NCBI GenBank assembly: GCA_964604045.1
Contig: CAZRXM010000025.1
Location: forward strand, 1 to 13,809
Length of the DNA: 13,809 nt
Origin: DRVP01 sp964604045
Lineage (GTDB): Archaea; Thermoproteota; Bathyarchaeia; Bathyarchaeales; Bathycorpusculaceae
Reading direction: 5' to 3'
The notes below the pieces were generated by a model. The model did not search any database. It was not told where the DNA came from and saw nothing but the letters and a program-made list of their open reading frames with translations. Made by a program: the position numbers and the translations under genes. Position 1 is the first letter of the stretch; the number at the start of each line of letters is the position of its first letter. This document shows, piece after piece, positions 5,347 to 12,529 of this stretch.

Positions 5347-6279
5347 ATGGCGAGTTTGATGGATCCAGCCGACATAGTTGTAGTTGGGCACCTTTGCATA
5401 GACTCTATAATCCTTCCCAATAGGCAGGTTCCATGCACCATCCTAGGCGGGTCAGCGGCATACGTTTCTCTTTCGGCTAGGCATCTGGGGGCAGACGTTT
5501 CCATAATCTCTAAGGTTGGAGGAGACTTTCCAAAGGCCTATTTATGGTGGCTAAGCCAGGAGGGCATCGACGTTGCAAACGTCCACGTTGTGGAAGATAG
5601 GAAAACAACGAGGTTTGAATTGAAGTATAGCGACGACTTATCCACCCGCACCTTGCGGTTGATAAGCAAGGCTCCACCAATCACCGTTGAAGACACACAA
5701 AGCTCCTTGAAAACAAAAGTCATACACCTAGCGCCGATAGCCAATGAAATTGAATACGAAGCCGCTGAAAAATTGAAAAGGTGTGCGGAAATCTTGTCAC
5801 TCGACCCCCAAGGATTAATCCGCGCATTCAAAGATGAAGGAGTCGTAACACATGAAAAACTGGAAGATAAACGCGTCTTGGAACTCGCCGACATATACAA
5901 ATCCTCTAGGGAGGAAATCGAGGCAGTTACAGGTTTCTTAGACTTGCACGCTGCCATTAGAGCCGTGCATGATTTCGGTGTTGAAACGGTAATAGTGACG
6001 CTGGGCGGAAAAGGGGCTGTCCTGTCGATTGAGGGAACAATCTATGAAATCCCAGCCTACACGCCAACCAAAATTGTGGACCCAACCGGGGCGGGGGACG
6101 CTTTCATAGGCGGCTTTATAGCCGAATACATTCGTGGCAAAGAGGTTTTATGGTGTGCGTGTGTGGGGTCAGCTGCAGCCTCGACGGTTGTTGAGGGGAT
6201 TGGCCCAACCCTTGTGGGCGATGGAGACGAAATCCGCAGAAGGGCTGAGTTGATCTACGAAAAAGGAATTAAGCATTAA
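5347..6279 (+). CDS. PfkB-family (ribokinase-like) carbohydrate/nucleoside kinase
   Basis: A 310-residue ribokinase-fold kinase that would use ATP or ADP to phosphorylate a sugar or nucleoside hydroxyl. The substrate-binding glycines are at GGSAAYVSLSARHLGA (34-49). The second PfkB signature DPTGAGDAFIGGF is at 245-257, with D251 as catalytic base and the anion hole in GAGD. The rest of the ATP site (VTLGGKGA, 217-224) is intact. The lid region (about 76-106) is short. The substrate cannot be named from sequence. The ATG lies 2 nt after the nac stop with no evident Shine-Dalgarno site, so initiation probably depends on termination of nac; ATG 5359 is an alternative. Linkage to NAC gives no obvious metabolic clue. 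Confidence 0.9.
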   Translation: MASLMDPADIVVVGHLCIDSIILPNRQVPCTILGGSAAYVSLSARHLGADVSIISKVGGDFPKAYLWWLSQEGIDVANVHVVEDRKTTRFELKYSDDLSTRTLRLISKAPPITVEDTQSSLKTKVIHLAPIANEIEYEAAEKLKRCAEILSLDPQGLIRAFKDEGVVTHEKLEDKRVLELADIYKSSREEIEAVTGFLDLHAAIRAVHDFGVETVIVTLGGKGAVLSIEGTIYEIPAYTPTKIVDPTGAGDAFIGGFIAEYIRGKEVLWCACVGSAAASTVVEGIGPTLVGDGDEIRRRAELIYEKGIKH

Positions 6280-6283
6280 ACGC

Positions 6284-6300
6284 ACTTTATTCCATTTAAG
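6284..6300 (+). promoter_or_regulatory. Candidate promoter upstream of the zinc protein-thrS pair
   Basis: The short gap after the kinase contains CTTTATTCC (about 6286-6294) and CATTTAAGC (about 6294-6302), both TATA-like. Initiation would fall near 6314-6323, giving a very short leader before the TTG start of the small zinc protein. Weak evidence from composition and spacing only. Confidence 0.3.
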
Positions 6301-6328
6301 CTTCACATGCACTTTGGAAGGGAAAAAT

Positions 6329-6541
6329 TTGGGAAAAGTTGGGAAGGGCGTAAAATGCAACGTTATGGGATGTGGCAAGGAGGCAGTCCGCTCCCTTTCA
6401 GCCGAGAAGGTTAGGATGGCTGGTTTAAGCATAAATAGCGGTGAAAGACGCGCCTATTTATGCGAAAACCACTACAAGGAGTTTAAGAAGCGAACAAAGA
6501 AAGAGCGAAAAATTGAGCAGTGGCGGTTTAAGGGAGCGTGA
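6329..6541 (+). CDS. Small Cys/His zinc-binding-like protein upstream of thrS
   Basis: A 70-residue basic protein that I do not recognise by name. From TTG 6329 it has C10-x4-C15 near the N-terminus and C45-x2-H48 in YLCENHYKEF, a spacing that suggests one zinc site joining both ends. A strongly basic C-terminal helix (KEFKKRTKKERKIEQWR) follows and could bind RNA. TTG 6329 was chosen because GGAAGGG (6316-6322) lies 6 nt upstream; the frame also holds TTG 6314. The stop at 6539-6541 abuts the AAAGGAGGG Shine-Dalgarno site of thrS, so the two are almost certainly co-transcribed. A link to threonyl-tRNA charging, translation or regulation of thrS is inference. It is unlikely to be a chance frame because cysteines, histidine and ribosome-binding site all fit. 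Confidence 0.75.
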   Translation: MGKVGKGVKCNVMGCGKEAVRSLSAEKVRMAGLSINSGERRAYLCENHYKEFKKRTKKERKIEQWRFKGA

Positions 6542-6554
6542 AAGGAGGGTTAAG

Positions 6555-8426
6555 ATGAGAATACTGCAACTCCACGCTAACTATATCGAGTATAAGCCTA
6601 TACAGAAGGAGATAGCTGCGGCTGAGGAAGCCGACAAGGAGACAAAGCGTCTAGAGGACGTGGTAGTCCTCTTCACGGCTGTGGAAGACGGAGACGACGA
6701 AACAACAGCCCGCCAAGCTATAGAAGAGGTTAAAGCTTTCCTTGAAAAGTTGAAGGTTAACCGCATCCTGATATACCCCTACGCCCATTTAAGCAGTAAC
6801 CTTGCAAAACCCACCGAAGCCCTAAGAATTGTAAGGCTTATGGAGGAATACGCCAAAGCAGAAGGTTTAGAAACGTACCGTGCCCCCTTTGGCTGGAATA
6901 AACAGTTCACGATATCGGTGAAAGGACACCCCTTAGCTGAACAATCCCGTGTGATACTGCCTACAAAAGGGGAGAAAACGGAGGAGACCGAAAAAGTTTC
7001 AGAAGCCCTAAAGGCTGAGGAGAAGCTCGTCTCCTACTGGTATATTCTGCAACCAGACGGGGAAATGGTTCCGGTGGAGGAGTTCAACTTTAAAGGCCAC
7101 GAAAACTTGGAGAAATTTGCCAAATACGAGATTTCGAAGGTTAGGGCTAGCCAGCAGATGCCGCCTCACGTGCCATTAATGAAAAGACTTGAAATAGCCG
7201 ACTACGAGGCTGGAAGCGATCCAGGGAACATCCGCTGGTACCCAAAAGGCAGACTCATAAAGTCGCTCATCGAGCAATATGTTACCTCCAAAGTCGTCGA
7301 GTACGGCGCCATGGAAGTGGAAACTCCGGTCATGTACGACTTCAGCCACCCAAGCCTAGCCGACTACTTGAACCGTTTCCCAGCACGACAGTACGTCCTT
7401 AAATCCGAAGACAAAGAGCTTTTCCTACGGTTCGCCGCTTGTTTTGGACAGTTCCTAATGGTCCACGACGCCCAATTCTCGTATAAGCACATGCCCCTCA
7501 GGATATACGAGTTAACCCGCTACAGCTTTAGGAGAGAGAAAAGCGGTGAAGTGGTGGGTTTAAGAAGGCTTAGGGCGTTCACTATGCCAGACTGCCACGC
7601 CTTCTGCACAGACCTAGAACAAGCCAAAAAAGAGTTCATAACAAGGTTTAAACTGTGCATGCAAGTTTTAGAAGGCATAGGCTTAACGAAGGACGACTAC
7701 GAGGCAGCCTTCCGCTTCACAAAAGACTTTTACGAAGAAAACAAGGACTTCATTAAAAGCCTAGTGGGAATCTTCGGCAAACCAGTCCTCGTTGAAATGT
7801 GGAAAGAGCCCTTCTTCTATTTTAGGCTTAAATGGGACTTCAACTTCGTAGACAACCAAGACAAGGCGGCAGCCCTATCCACAGACCAAATTGACGTAGA
7901 AAACGCCAAAAGGTACAACATAACATACGTGGACGAGAAAGGTGAAAAACGTCACCCGCTTATACTGCACTGTTCGCCAAGCGGTGCCGTGGAACGCTGC
8001 ATCTATGCTCTATTAGAAAAGGCTTATAGGCAGCAGCAGAGGGGCGAACCACCCATGCTTCCCATCTGGCTTTCGCCAACCCAAGTACGCATAATCCCCA
8101 TGTCTGAAAAGTTTCTTGAACACTGCGAAAAAATAGCAGAGCAGCTTGAAGCAAGCCAAATTCGCGTGGACATAGATGAAAGACCATTAACGCTTCAAAA
8201 ACGTGTGAGAGAAGCCGAAACAGAGTGGATTCCATACATAATAGTTGTGGGTGAAAAAGAAGTTGAATCACAAGTTCTTCCAGTTAGGGATAGGAAAGCC
8301 CGAAAAATCCGCAACATGACGCTAAAGGAACTCATAGATGAGATTAAAAGTCAAGTTGAAGACAAACCTTTTAGGCCTCTTCCTCTTCCCAGATACATCT
8401 CCAAAAGACCCCAATTCTATGGATAA
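6555..8426 (+). CDS. thrS: Threonyl-tRNA synthetase, archaeal type
   Basis: This class II synthetase (623 residues) attaches threonine to tRNA-Thr. Residues 1-140 form the archaeal editing domain related to D-aminoacyl-tRNA deacylase (MRILQLHANYIEY, VVVLFTAVEDGD), which removes mischarged serine. The catalytic core spans about 205-500. Motif 2 is RYSFRREKSGEVVGLRRLR (322-340). Motif 3 is GAVERCIYALLEKA (477-490) with R481. The zinc ligands expected for ThrRS are C296, H348 and H472. The anticodon-binding domain is about 507-605. The start ATG 6555 has a near-perfect AAAGGAGGG (6541-6549) 5 nt upstream; the frame is open further upstream to 6441, but that part overlaps the zinc protein and lacks family similarity. 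Confidence 0.97.
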   Translation: MRILQLHANYIEYKPIQKEIAAAEEADKETKRLEDVVVLFTAVEDGDDETTARQAIEEVKAFLEKLKVNRILIYPYAHLSSNLAKPTEALRIVRLMEEYAKAEGLETYRAPFGWNKQFTISVKGHPLAEQSRVILPTKGEKTEETEKVSEALKAEEKLVSYWYILQPDGEMVPVEEFNFKGHENLEKFAKYEISKVRASQQMPPHVPLMKRLEIADYEAGSDPGNIRWYPKGRLIKSLIEQYVTSKVVEYGAMEVETPVMYDFSHPSLADYLNRFPARQYVLKSEDKELFLRFAACFGQFLMVHDAQFSYKHMPLRIYELTRYSFRREKSGEVVGLRRLRAFTMPDCHAFCTDLEQAKKEFITRFKLCMQVLEGIGLTKDDYEAAFRFTKDFYEENKDFIKSLVGIFGKPVLVEMWKEPFFYFRLKWDFNFVDNQDKAAALSTDQIDVENAKRYNITYVDEKGEKRHPLILHCSPSGAVERCIYALLEKAYRQQQRGEPPMLPIWLSPTQVRIIPMSEKFLEHCEKIAEQLEASQIRVDIDERPLTLQKRVREAETEWIPYIIVVGEKEVESQVLPVRDRKARKIRNMTLKELIDEIKSQVEDKPFRPLPLPRYISKRPQFYG

Positions 8427-8497
8427 ACTTAACGGCAACCGCCAAAACACATATCAACTCTAAGGAAAAGTTTTCGTTCTCCGAAGGGTGAGCCTCT

Positions 8498-9385
8498 TTG
8501 GAAAAAGAGCTGCTCGTTTATATAGATGGAGAGTACTATCCAAAGTCGCAGGCTAAAATATCTGTTTACGATCATGGGCTCTTGTACGGCGACGGGGTCT
8601 TTGAGGGAATACGCGCCTATAACGGAGTTGTATTCAAACTTAGAGAACATATTGACAGGCTTTACCGTTCAGCCCACGTCATAATGCTCCAAATACCAGT
8701 CTCAAAGGAGGAAATGATTAAAATTGTTTTGGAGACTCTGCGCAAAAACCAGTTGAAAGACGCTTACATTCGCCTAATAGTGACTAGGGGCGTAGGTGAC
8801 CTTGGTTTGGATCCGAGGAAATGCCGCAGGCCCACAATAATTGTAATAACGGACACAATTACCCTCCACAAAAGTGAAGCAAAAGAGAAAGGCATAACGG
8901 CAATGATCACATGGGTGAAAAGGGATCCAGTAGACGCCACAACCCACGAGATAAAGTCGCTGAACTACTTGAACAGCATCCTAGCCAAAATAGAGGCAAA
9001 CATTTACGGTGTGGATGAAGCGATATGCTTAGACAAAAACGGCTACGTGTGCGAGGGAGTTGCAGAAAACATATTCATAGTTAAAAATGGGCGAATATAC
9101 ACGCCTCCAAGCTCCAGTGGCGCCCTGCCAGGAATAACGGCGGAAACAGTCAAGGAACTCGCAAGAAACCTGGGCTACGAGGTGGTGGAGAAGAACATCA
9201 CACCCTACGAGCTTTTCACAGCCGACGAAGTCTTCTTCACAGGGACGGCTGCCGAAATAATCCCAGTGAGAGAAATCAACAAGAGGCAGATAGGCGACGG
9301 AAAACCTGGCCCTGTAACTAGGAGACTAATGGAAGAATTTTCAAAAATAATTCAAGATCCAAGAAATGGAATACCAATTTACTAA
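8498..9385 (+). CDS. ilvE: Branched-chain amino acid aminotransferase
   Basis: A fold-type IV PLP enzyme of 295 residues. It interconverts Leu/Ile/Val and their 2-oxo acids with glutamate/2-oxoglutarate in the cytoplasm. The N-terminal YDHGLLYGDGVFEGIRAYNG (24-43) is typical of the family. The PLP Schiff-base lysine is K153 in EIKSLNYLNS. The phosphate/pyridine-binding E187 lies in CEGVAENIF, and the 34-residue spacing matches E. coli K159/E193. LPGITAETV (210-218) and FFTGTAAEIIPV (246-257) complete the active site. D-amino acid aminotransferase or aminodeoxychorismate lyase are less likely given these motifs. The start is TTG with GGGTGA (8486-8491) 6 nt upstream. The 71-bp gap before it has no clear terminator or strong TATA box; the best AT-rich element is near 8450. 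It converges on the class I aminotransferase. Confidence 0.93.
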   Translation: MEKELLVYIDGEYYPKSQAKISVYDHGLLYGDGVFEGIRAYNGVVFKLREHIDRLYRSAHVIMLQIPVSKEEMIKIVLETLRKNQLKDAYIRLIVTRGVGDLGLDPRKCRRPTIIVITDTITLHKSEAKEKGITAMITWVKRDPVDATTHEIKSLNYLNSILAKIEANIYGVDEAICLDKNGYVCEGVAENIFIVKNGRIYTPPSSSGALPGITAETVKELARNLGYEVVEKNITPYELFTADEVFFTGTAAEIIPVREINKRQIGDGKPGPVTRRLMEEFSKIIQDPRNGIPIY

Positions 9386-9423
9386 TAACAGTCTAAGATT
9401 GAGGTAAAAGTTAGATACGGTTT

Positions 9424-10629
9424 TCACCTATTCTTTTTCATGAACCCGTCCAGGAGATTTAGGGCTTCTTCCAGAGTTTCGATGGGCGGTAAGAAAACTC
9501 CTCTCACGTGGCCCGCGCCGTAGACGGGGCAGAAGCCTGAACCATGAACAAAAAGTACACCTGTCTCCTTTAAAAGTTCCAGTACAAAGTCAAGGTCTGT
9601 TTTCCACCGGGAACCTACGCCGTGGATTCTGGGAAACACATAGAAGGCTCCGTCTGGCTTCGTGCAGCTTACCCCCTCAATCTCGTTAAGCCTTTTCCAA
9701 GCATAATCCCGTCTAGCCTTAAGCTTCGAAACCATCTCGCAGATGTGGTTCTGAGGCCCATTTAAGGCAGCAACGCCGGCTTTTTGGACGGGTGTGTTGG
9801 CGCAGAGCCTTATCCTAGCTTCCTTTTCAACGCACTCCTTCAGTTCCTTAAGTTCACCTCGGGGACTGTGGAAGTATATGTAGCCAAGCCTCCAACCAGT
9901 CATCAAATAAACTTTTGAAAAGCCGTTAAGCCCTATTACAGGCACGTCTTTAGCGACACTTGCAGTGCTTATAAAGCGTTTCTCAAAAACAAGCTGGTCG
10001 TAAATCTCGTCGGAAATCACCGGAATATTATGCTCGGCAGCTACGTCTAAAATCTGTTTAAGCGTCTTCTCTCCGTAGACCGCGCCGCAAGGATTGTTTG
10101 GATTAATGACCACGATCGCCCTCGTTTTATTAGAAACTTTCCCCCGCAGGTCGTCAATATCGGGCTGCCAGCCATCCTCCTCGACAGTTTTATAAGTAAC
10201 CGGGACACCACCGAAAAATTTGGTGTATGAAATGTATGGCGGATAAGTTGGTCCAGGTAAAAGAACCTCGTCTCCGGAATCAACGAGAGCCGCCATAATC
10301 ATTTGAATGCCCTCCGAAATCCCAGAGGTTACAATTACGTCCTCGGCGGAAACGTCTACCCCGTTAACTCGCCTTTCTTTTTCGCTTATGGCTTCCCTGA
10401 GCTCCGGCAAACCTTCAGAGGCGGAATAGGCATTAGCCCCGCTTTTAACAGCCTCGAAAAGGGCTTGTTTAATGTGTTCCGGCGTGTCGAAGTCAAAAGC
10501 AACGGGATCACCAATGTTCAAGTAATAGATTTTTCTACCCGTCCTCGCCAGAGCCTTTGCATAAACGATCACGTCGCGGATGGCGTACTCGATAGTGCGC
10601 ACCCTTTCAGTAACCCTTATCCTAGCCAA
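9424..10629 (-). CDS. Class I PLP aminotransferase (AlaT/AspC-like)
   Basis: A fold-type I aminotransferase of 401 residues, most like alanine aminotransferase (AlaT/YfbQ) proteins. Alanine or aspartate is the likely donor, but specificity cannot be fixed from sequence. PLP contacts visible are N179 in NPNNPCG, D207 and Y210 in SDEIYDQ, lysine K239 in GFSKVYLMTGWRLGY and R247. R376 in GHVRGVF is the probable substrate-carboxylate arginine. The N-terminal segment (RVRTIEYAIRD) matches the family. The start is TTG 10629 with a rather distant AAGAGG (10645-10640, 10 nt). Only 38 bp separate its stop from the convergent ilvE stop, with no distinct hairpin there; T-rich runs on each strand could end transcription. 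The two aminotransferases may cooperate in amino-acid synthesis. Confidence 0.92.
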   Translation of the reverse strand: MARIRVTERVRTIEYAIRDVIVYAKALARTGRKIYYLNIGDPVAFDFDTPEHIKQALFEAVKSGANAYSASEGLPELREAISEKERRVNGVDVSAEDVIVTSGISEGIQMIMAALVDSGDEVLLPGPTYPPYISYTKFFGGVPVTYKTVEEDGWQPDIDDLRGKVSNKTRAIVVINPNNPCGAVYGEKTLKQILDVAAEHNIPVISDEIYDQLVFEKRFISTASVAKDVPVIGLNGFSKVYLMTGWRLGYIYFHSPRGELKELKECVEKEARIRLCANTPVQKAGVAALNGPQNHICEMVSKLKARRDYAWKRLNEIEGVSCTKPDGAFYVFPRIHGVGSRWKTDLDFVLELLKETGVLFVHGSGFCPVYGAGHVRGVFLPPIETLEEALNLLDGFMKKNR

Positions 10630-10664
10630 ATCTTGACAGCCTCTTCACAACAAGGCTTCTGGAG

Positions 10665-10680
10665 GGAAGGGATAAAAGAA
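10665..10680 (-). promoter_or_regulatory. U-rich terminator-like tract and/or TATA box between surface protein and aminotransferase
   Basis: Right after the stop of the surface-protein gene the minus strand reads TTCTTTTATCCCTT (10680-10667). A pyrimidine/T-rich tract is how archaeal transcription often ends. The inner CTTTTATCC is also an acceptable TATA-like element that would start aminotransferase mRNA near 10648, with a leader of about 18 nt. Both uses are possible, and the sequence alone does not separate them. Confidence 0.35.
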
Positions 10681-12420
10681 TTATGGAAGAGAGTTAGGGA
10701 TCACGTAAGTTTTTGTAGCTTTCACAAGCTCTTCCGCAGCAACCACGGTTACAGTTACGCTTTTGCCCACGTATTTTTGCCAGTCAAAAGGAAACAGCAA
10801 AACGGTTTCGCCCCCAACCCTAACGACCACCTGCTCTTTAGGAAGCATGTACTCTAAAGGTTCCGTCAATCCCTGAATCTCTATGATAACCTTTGACAAC
10901 GTAATGTTCCACAGAGAAAACTCCAGATTCTTGGCTGTAACGTTTAAATATCTAGTTTCACCCATGGTGGCAATCTCCACAGTTGTTATGTTTAGTTCTG
11001 CAACTGGAAGCATGAATGAAAAGTCGAAGGTGTACTCTTCGAGGGTTTGGGTGTCCTTGGCATAAACTGTTAGCGTCAAGTTTCGCCCGTGGCTTTTAAG
11101 GAAGCCCGCCCAATTAAAAATGCAGCAAAATGTCTTGTTACTGCTTGGATTAACTAGCCCATCTGCGACATTCAAAACTTCACCAGTTTGTTTAACCACG
11201 ATTCTGGTCACGTTAACCGTCCTAAGTGAAGAAGGATGATTCAAGATTGTTATGTTGAAGCGTTTATTATCCCTCAAATTGAAAGTTTTATCGGCGTCCA
11301 AGATTTTTAGGATCACAGGTGGAGGGGTAACCGCCCTATATTCATAGGTTTCAAACTCCTGAGCGAAGTAGGCTGCAACAGTCACGTTTTTTCCACGATA
11401 TTCCGTCCAATTCCAAGGAAACATGAACTCCCTACTAGCGTTTGGCGGCAGCTCAGCTAAATTACAATCAAACGTCACCATGGTGCCATCCTCCAGCACA
11501 CACCTAACCTCCTTAACGTTCACAGGGCTTGTGGATTCCGCAAAATTGTAAACCGTTACTTTGAAAAAGTCAGTGTAGTTTTCGTCAAAAACGACCGATT
11601 GAACAGCAGCTTGAACCGTTCCCACCTTAACTTCTTTGCGGAACACGTACCCTTGTTCGGTGTACACGCTGAGCATAAATTGAACATGCCCATACCAGCT
11701 TGCATTTTTAAACTGGAAGCAGACTGTTTCATTTTTCTGAAGCGACACCGGATTAAGTCTAAAGTCTGGGTAGACTTCTCCAAAGGATACAGGTCCCGGA
11801 ACTATGTCCGTGACTGTAAGGTTTACTTCTGATAGGAGGCTGTTGGTTAGGGTTATGTTGAATCGTTTGAAAGAAACTTTTGGATTGAAATCGGTAGTTA
11901 TGTCGATTTTAACGTATGGAAGTTTTGCCTCCATGTTTGCTGCAGGCGATTCTTCAGCAAAAACGTGGACGAGGATTTTTTCGCCGGCGAATTCGCTGGC
12001 AAAATCGCTAAAAAGCATGTTAGCCTCGAGTTTTAGGCACGTTATGTTTAGGGATTCGCCCTTTCGAATTTTCAAACCGTTTTGGATGGAAGGGCTTGTT
12101 TCTACAACGTCATAAAGTCTGGTTCCATTCTTCAAGCTTAAAGCTATCCGGGTGATGTTAGCGTCGCCCGGCGAGTAGGAGGGGTTTAAAACTGTAATGT
12201 TAAATGATCGGACGTTTTGGGGATCGATGTAGATGCCCGTTATCGCCAACGTTGTTTTTTCCGGGACGTCTGTATAATAGGCGATTGTGAAGGCGTAGGA
12301 GATTATTCCGCCAACAACCGCGGATATTACTACGATAAGGATAATCGTGATTGTGGAGAGACCCTTGACGCTGGCGCTTAAACCCATAACACCACCTGTA
12401 ATCGAACGGTTTATTCTCAT
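10681..12420 (-). CDS. Membrane-anchored surface protein with prepilin-like signal and five beta-sandwich-like repeats
   Basis: A 579-residue exported protein that I cannot name. A basic head ends in VKG (18-20), followed by a 29-residue hydrophobic segment from L21 (LSTITIILIVVISAVVGG). K-G then L-S-T before a long hydrophobic stretch is the pattern cut by archaeal prepilin peptidase (PibD/FlaK); otherwise it serves as an N-terminal anchor. The remainder is predicted outside the cell. It contains about five repeats of roughly 100 residues (near 57-158, 168-256, 268-356, 368-457, 475-565). Each opens with an FNITVLN-like strand and closes with F-x-W-x2-Y-x-G-K-x-V-T-V. There are 19 N-x-S/T sites (x not Pro), implying dense N-glycosylation. 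ATG 12420 (AAGGAG, 3-nt spacing) and ATG 12387 (AGGTGG, 4-nt spacing) are both possible starts. It might be a pilus, S-layer-associated or substrate-binding surface protein. Confidence 0.8.
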   Translation of the reverse strand: MRINRSITGGVMGLSASVKGLSTITIILIVVISAVVGGIISYAFTIAYYTDVPEKTTLAITGIYIDPQNVRSFNITVLNPSYSPGDANITRIALSLKNGTRLYDVVETSPSIQNGLKIRKGESLNITCLKLEANMLFSDFASEFAGEKILVHVFAEESPAANMEAKLPYVKIDITTDFNPKVSFKRFNITLTNSLLSEVNLTVTDIVPGPVSFGEVYPDFRLNPVSLQKNETVCFQFKNASWYGHVQFMLSVYTEQGYVFRKEVKVGTVQAAVQSVVFDENYTDFFKVTVYNFAESTSPVNVKEVRCVLEDGTMVTFDCNLAELPPNASREFMFPWNWTEYRGKNVTVAAYFAQEFETYEYRAVTPPPVILKILDADKTFNLRDNKRFNITILNHPSSLRTVNVTRIVVKQTGEVLNVADGLVNPSSNKTFCCIFNWAGFLKSHGRNLTLTVYAKDTQTLEEYTFDFSFMLPVAELNITTVEIATMGETRYLNVTAKNLEFSLWNITLSKVIIEIQGLTEPLEYMLPKEQVVVRVGGETVLLFPFDWQKYVGKSVTVTVVAAEELVKATKTYVIPNSLP

Positions 12421-12529
12421 AAGCTCCTTGAAATAGATAAATATTCCTTCTTTTGGATGCCGTCTTAGGCAAATTTTATTACAGTGGGTAGTTGTGGTTT
12501 AAACTCTGGAGATTACTTGAGGGAAAAAT
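12421..12529. promoter_or_regulatory. Divergent promoter region between surface protein and FAD oxidoreductase
   Basis: A 109-bp AT-rich gap. On the minus strand, ATATTTAT (12444-12437) is a TATA candidate fitting the ATG 12387 start, and AATAAAATTT (12480-12471) fits ATG 12420. On the plus strand, AAATTTTATT (12471-12480) would start mRNA near 12502, giving a leader of about 28 nt with GAGGG (12519-12523). The 12471-12480 element may thus serve both directions. No clear operator-type inverted repeat was found by eye. Confidence 0.4.

Noticed and set aside
6441..6554. Extended N-terminus of ThrRS upstream of ATG 6555
   Set aside because: The 38 extra residues overlap the zinc protein in another frame and do not resemble ThrRS. 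AAAGGAGGG directly before ATG 6555 fixes the start.
9386..9423. Possible hairpin terminator between ilvE and the aminotransferase
   Set aside because: No convincing stem-loop could be paired by eye. Archaeal termination needs only T-rich tracts, so no feature is claimed.
10303..10857. Open frame of 184 codons on the plus strand
   Set aside because: It is antisense to the aminotransferase and the end of the surface-protein gene, with no recognisable motif. It is a shadow frame.
10681..12420. Possible CRISPR or DNA tandem repeat in the surface-protein gene
   Set aside because: The repeats are visible only at protein level, about 100 residues long and diverged. No regular short DNA repeat with spacers exists here or elsewhere in the window.
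12200..12472. Open frame of 90 codons on the minus strand over the start of the surface-protein gene
   Set aside because: It is a different frame over the signal segment and promoter. Basic, Asn/Arg-rich composition without a domain; the surface-protein frame explains the region.
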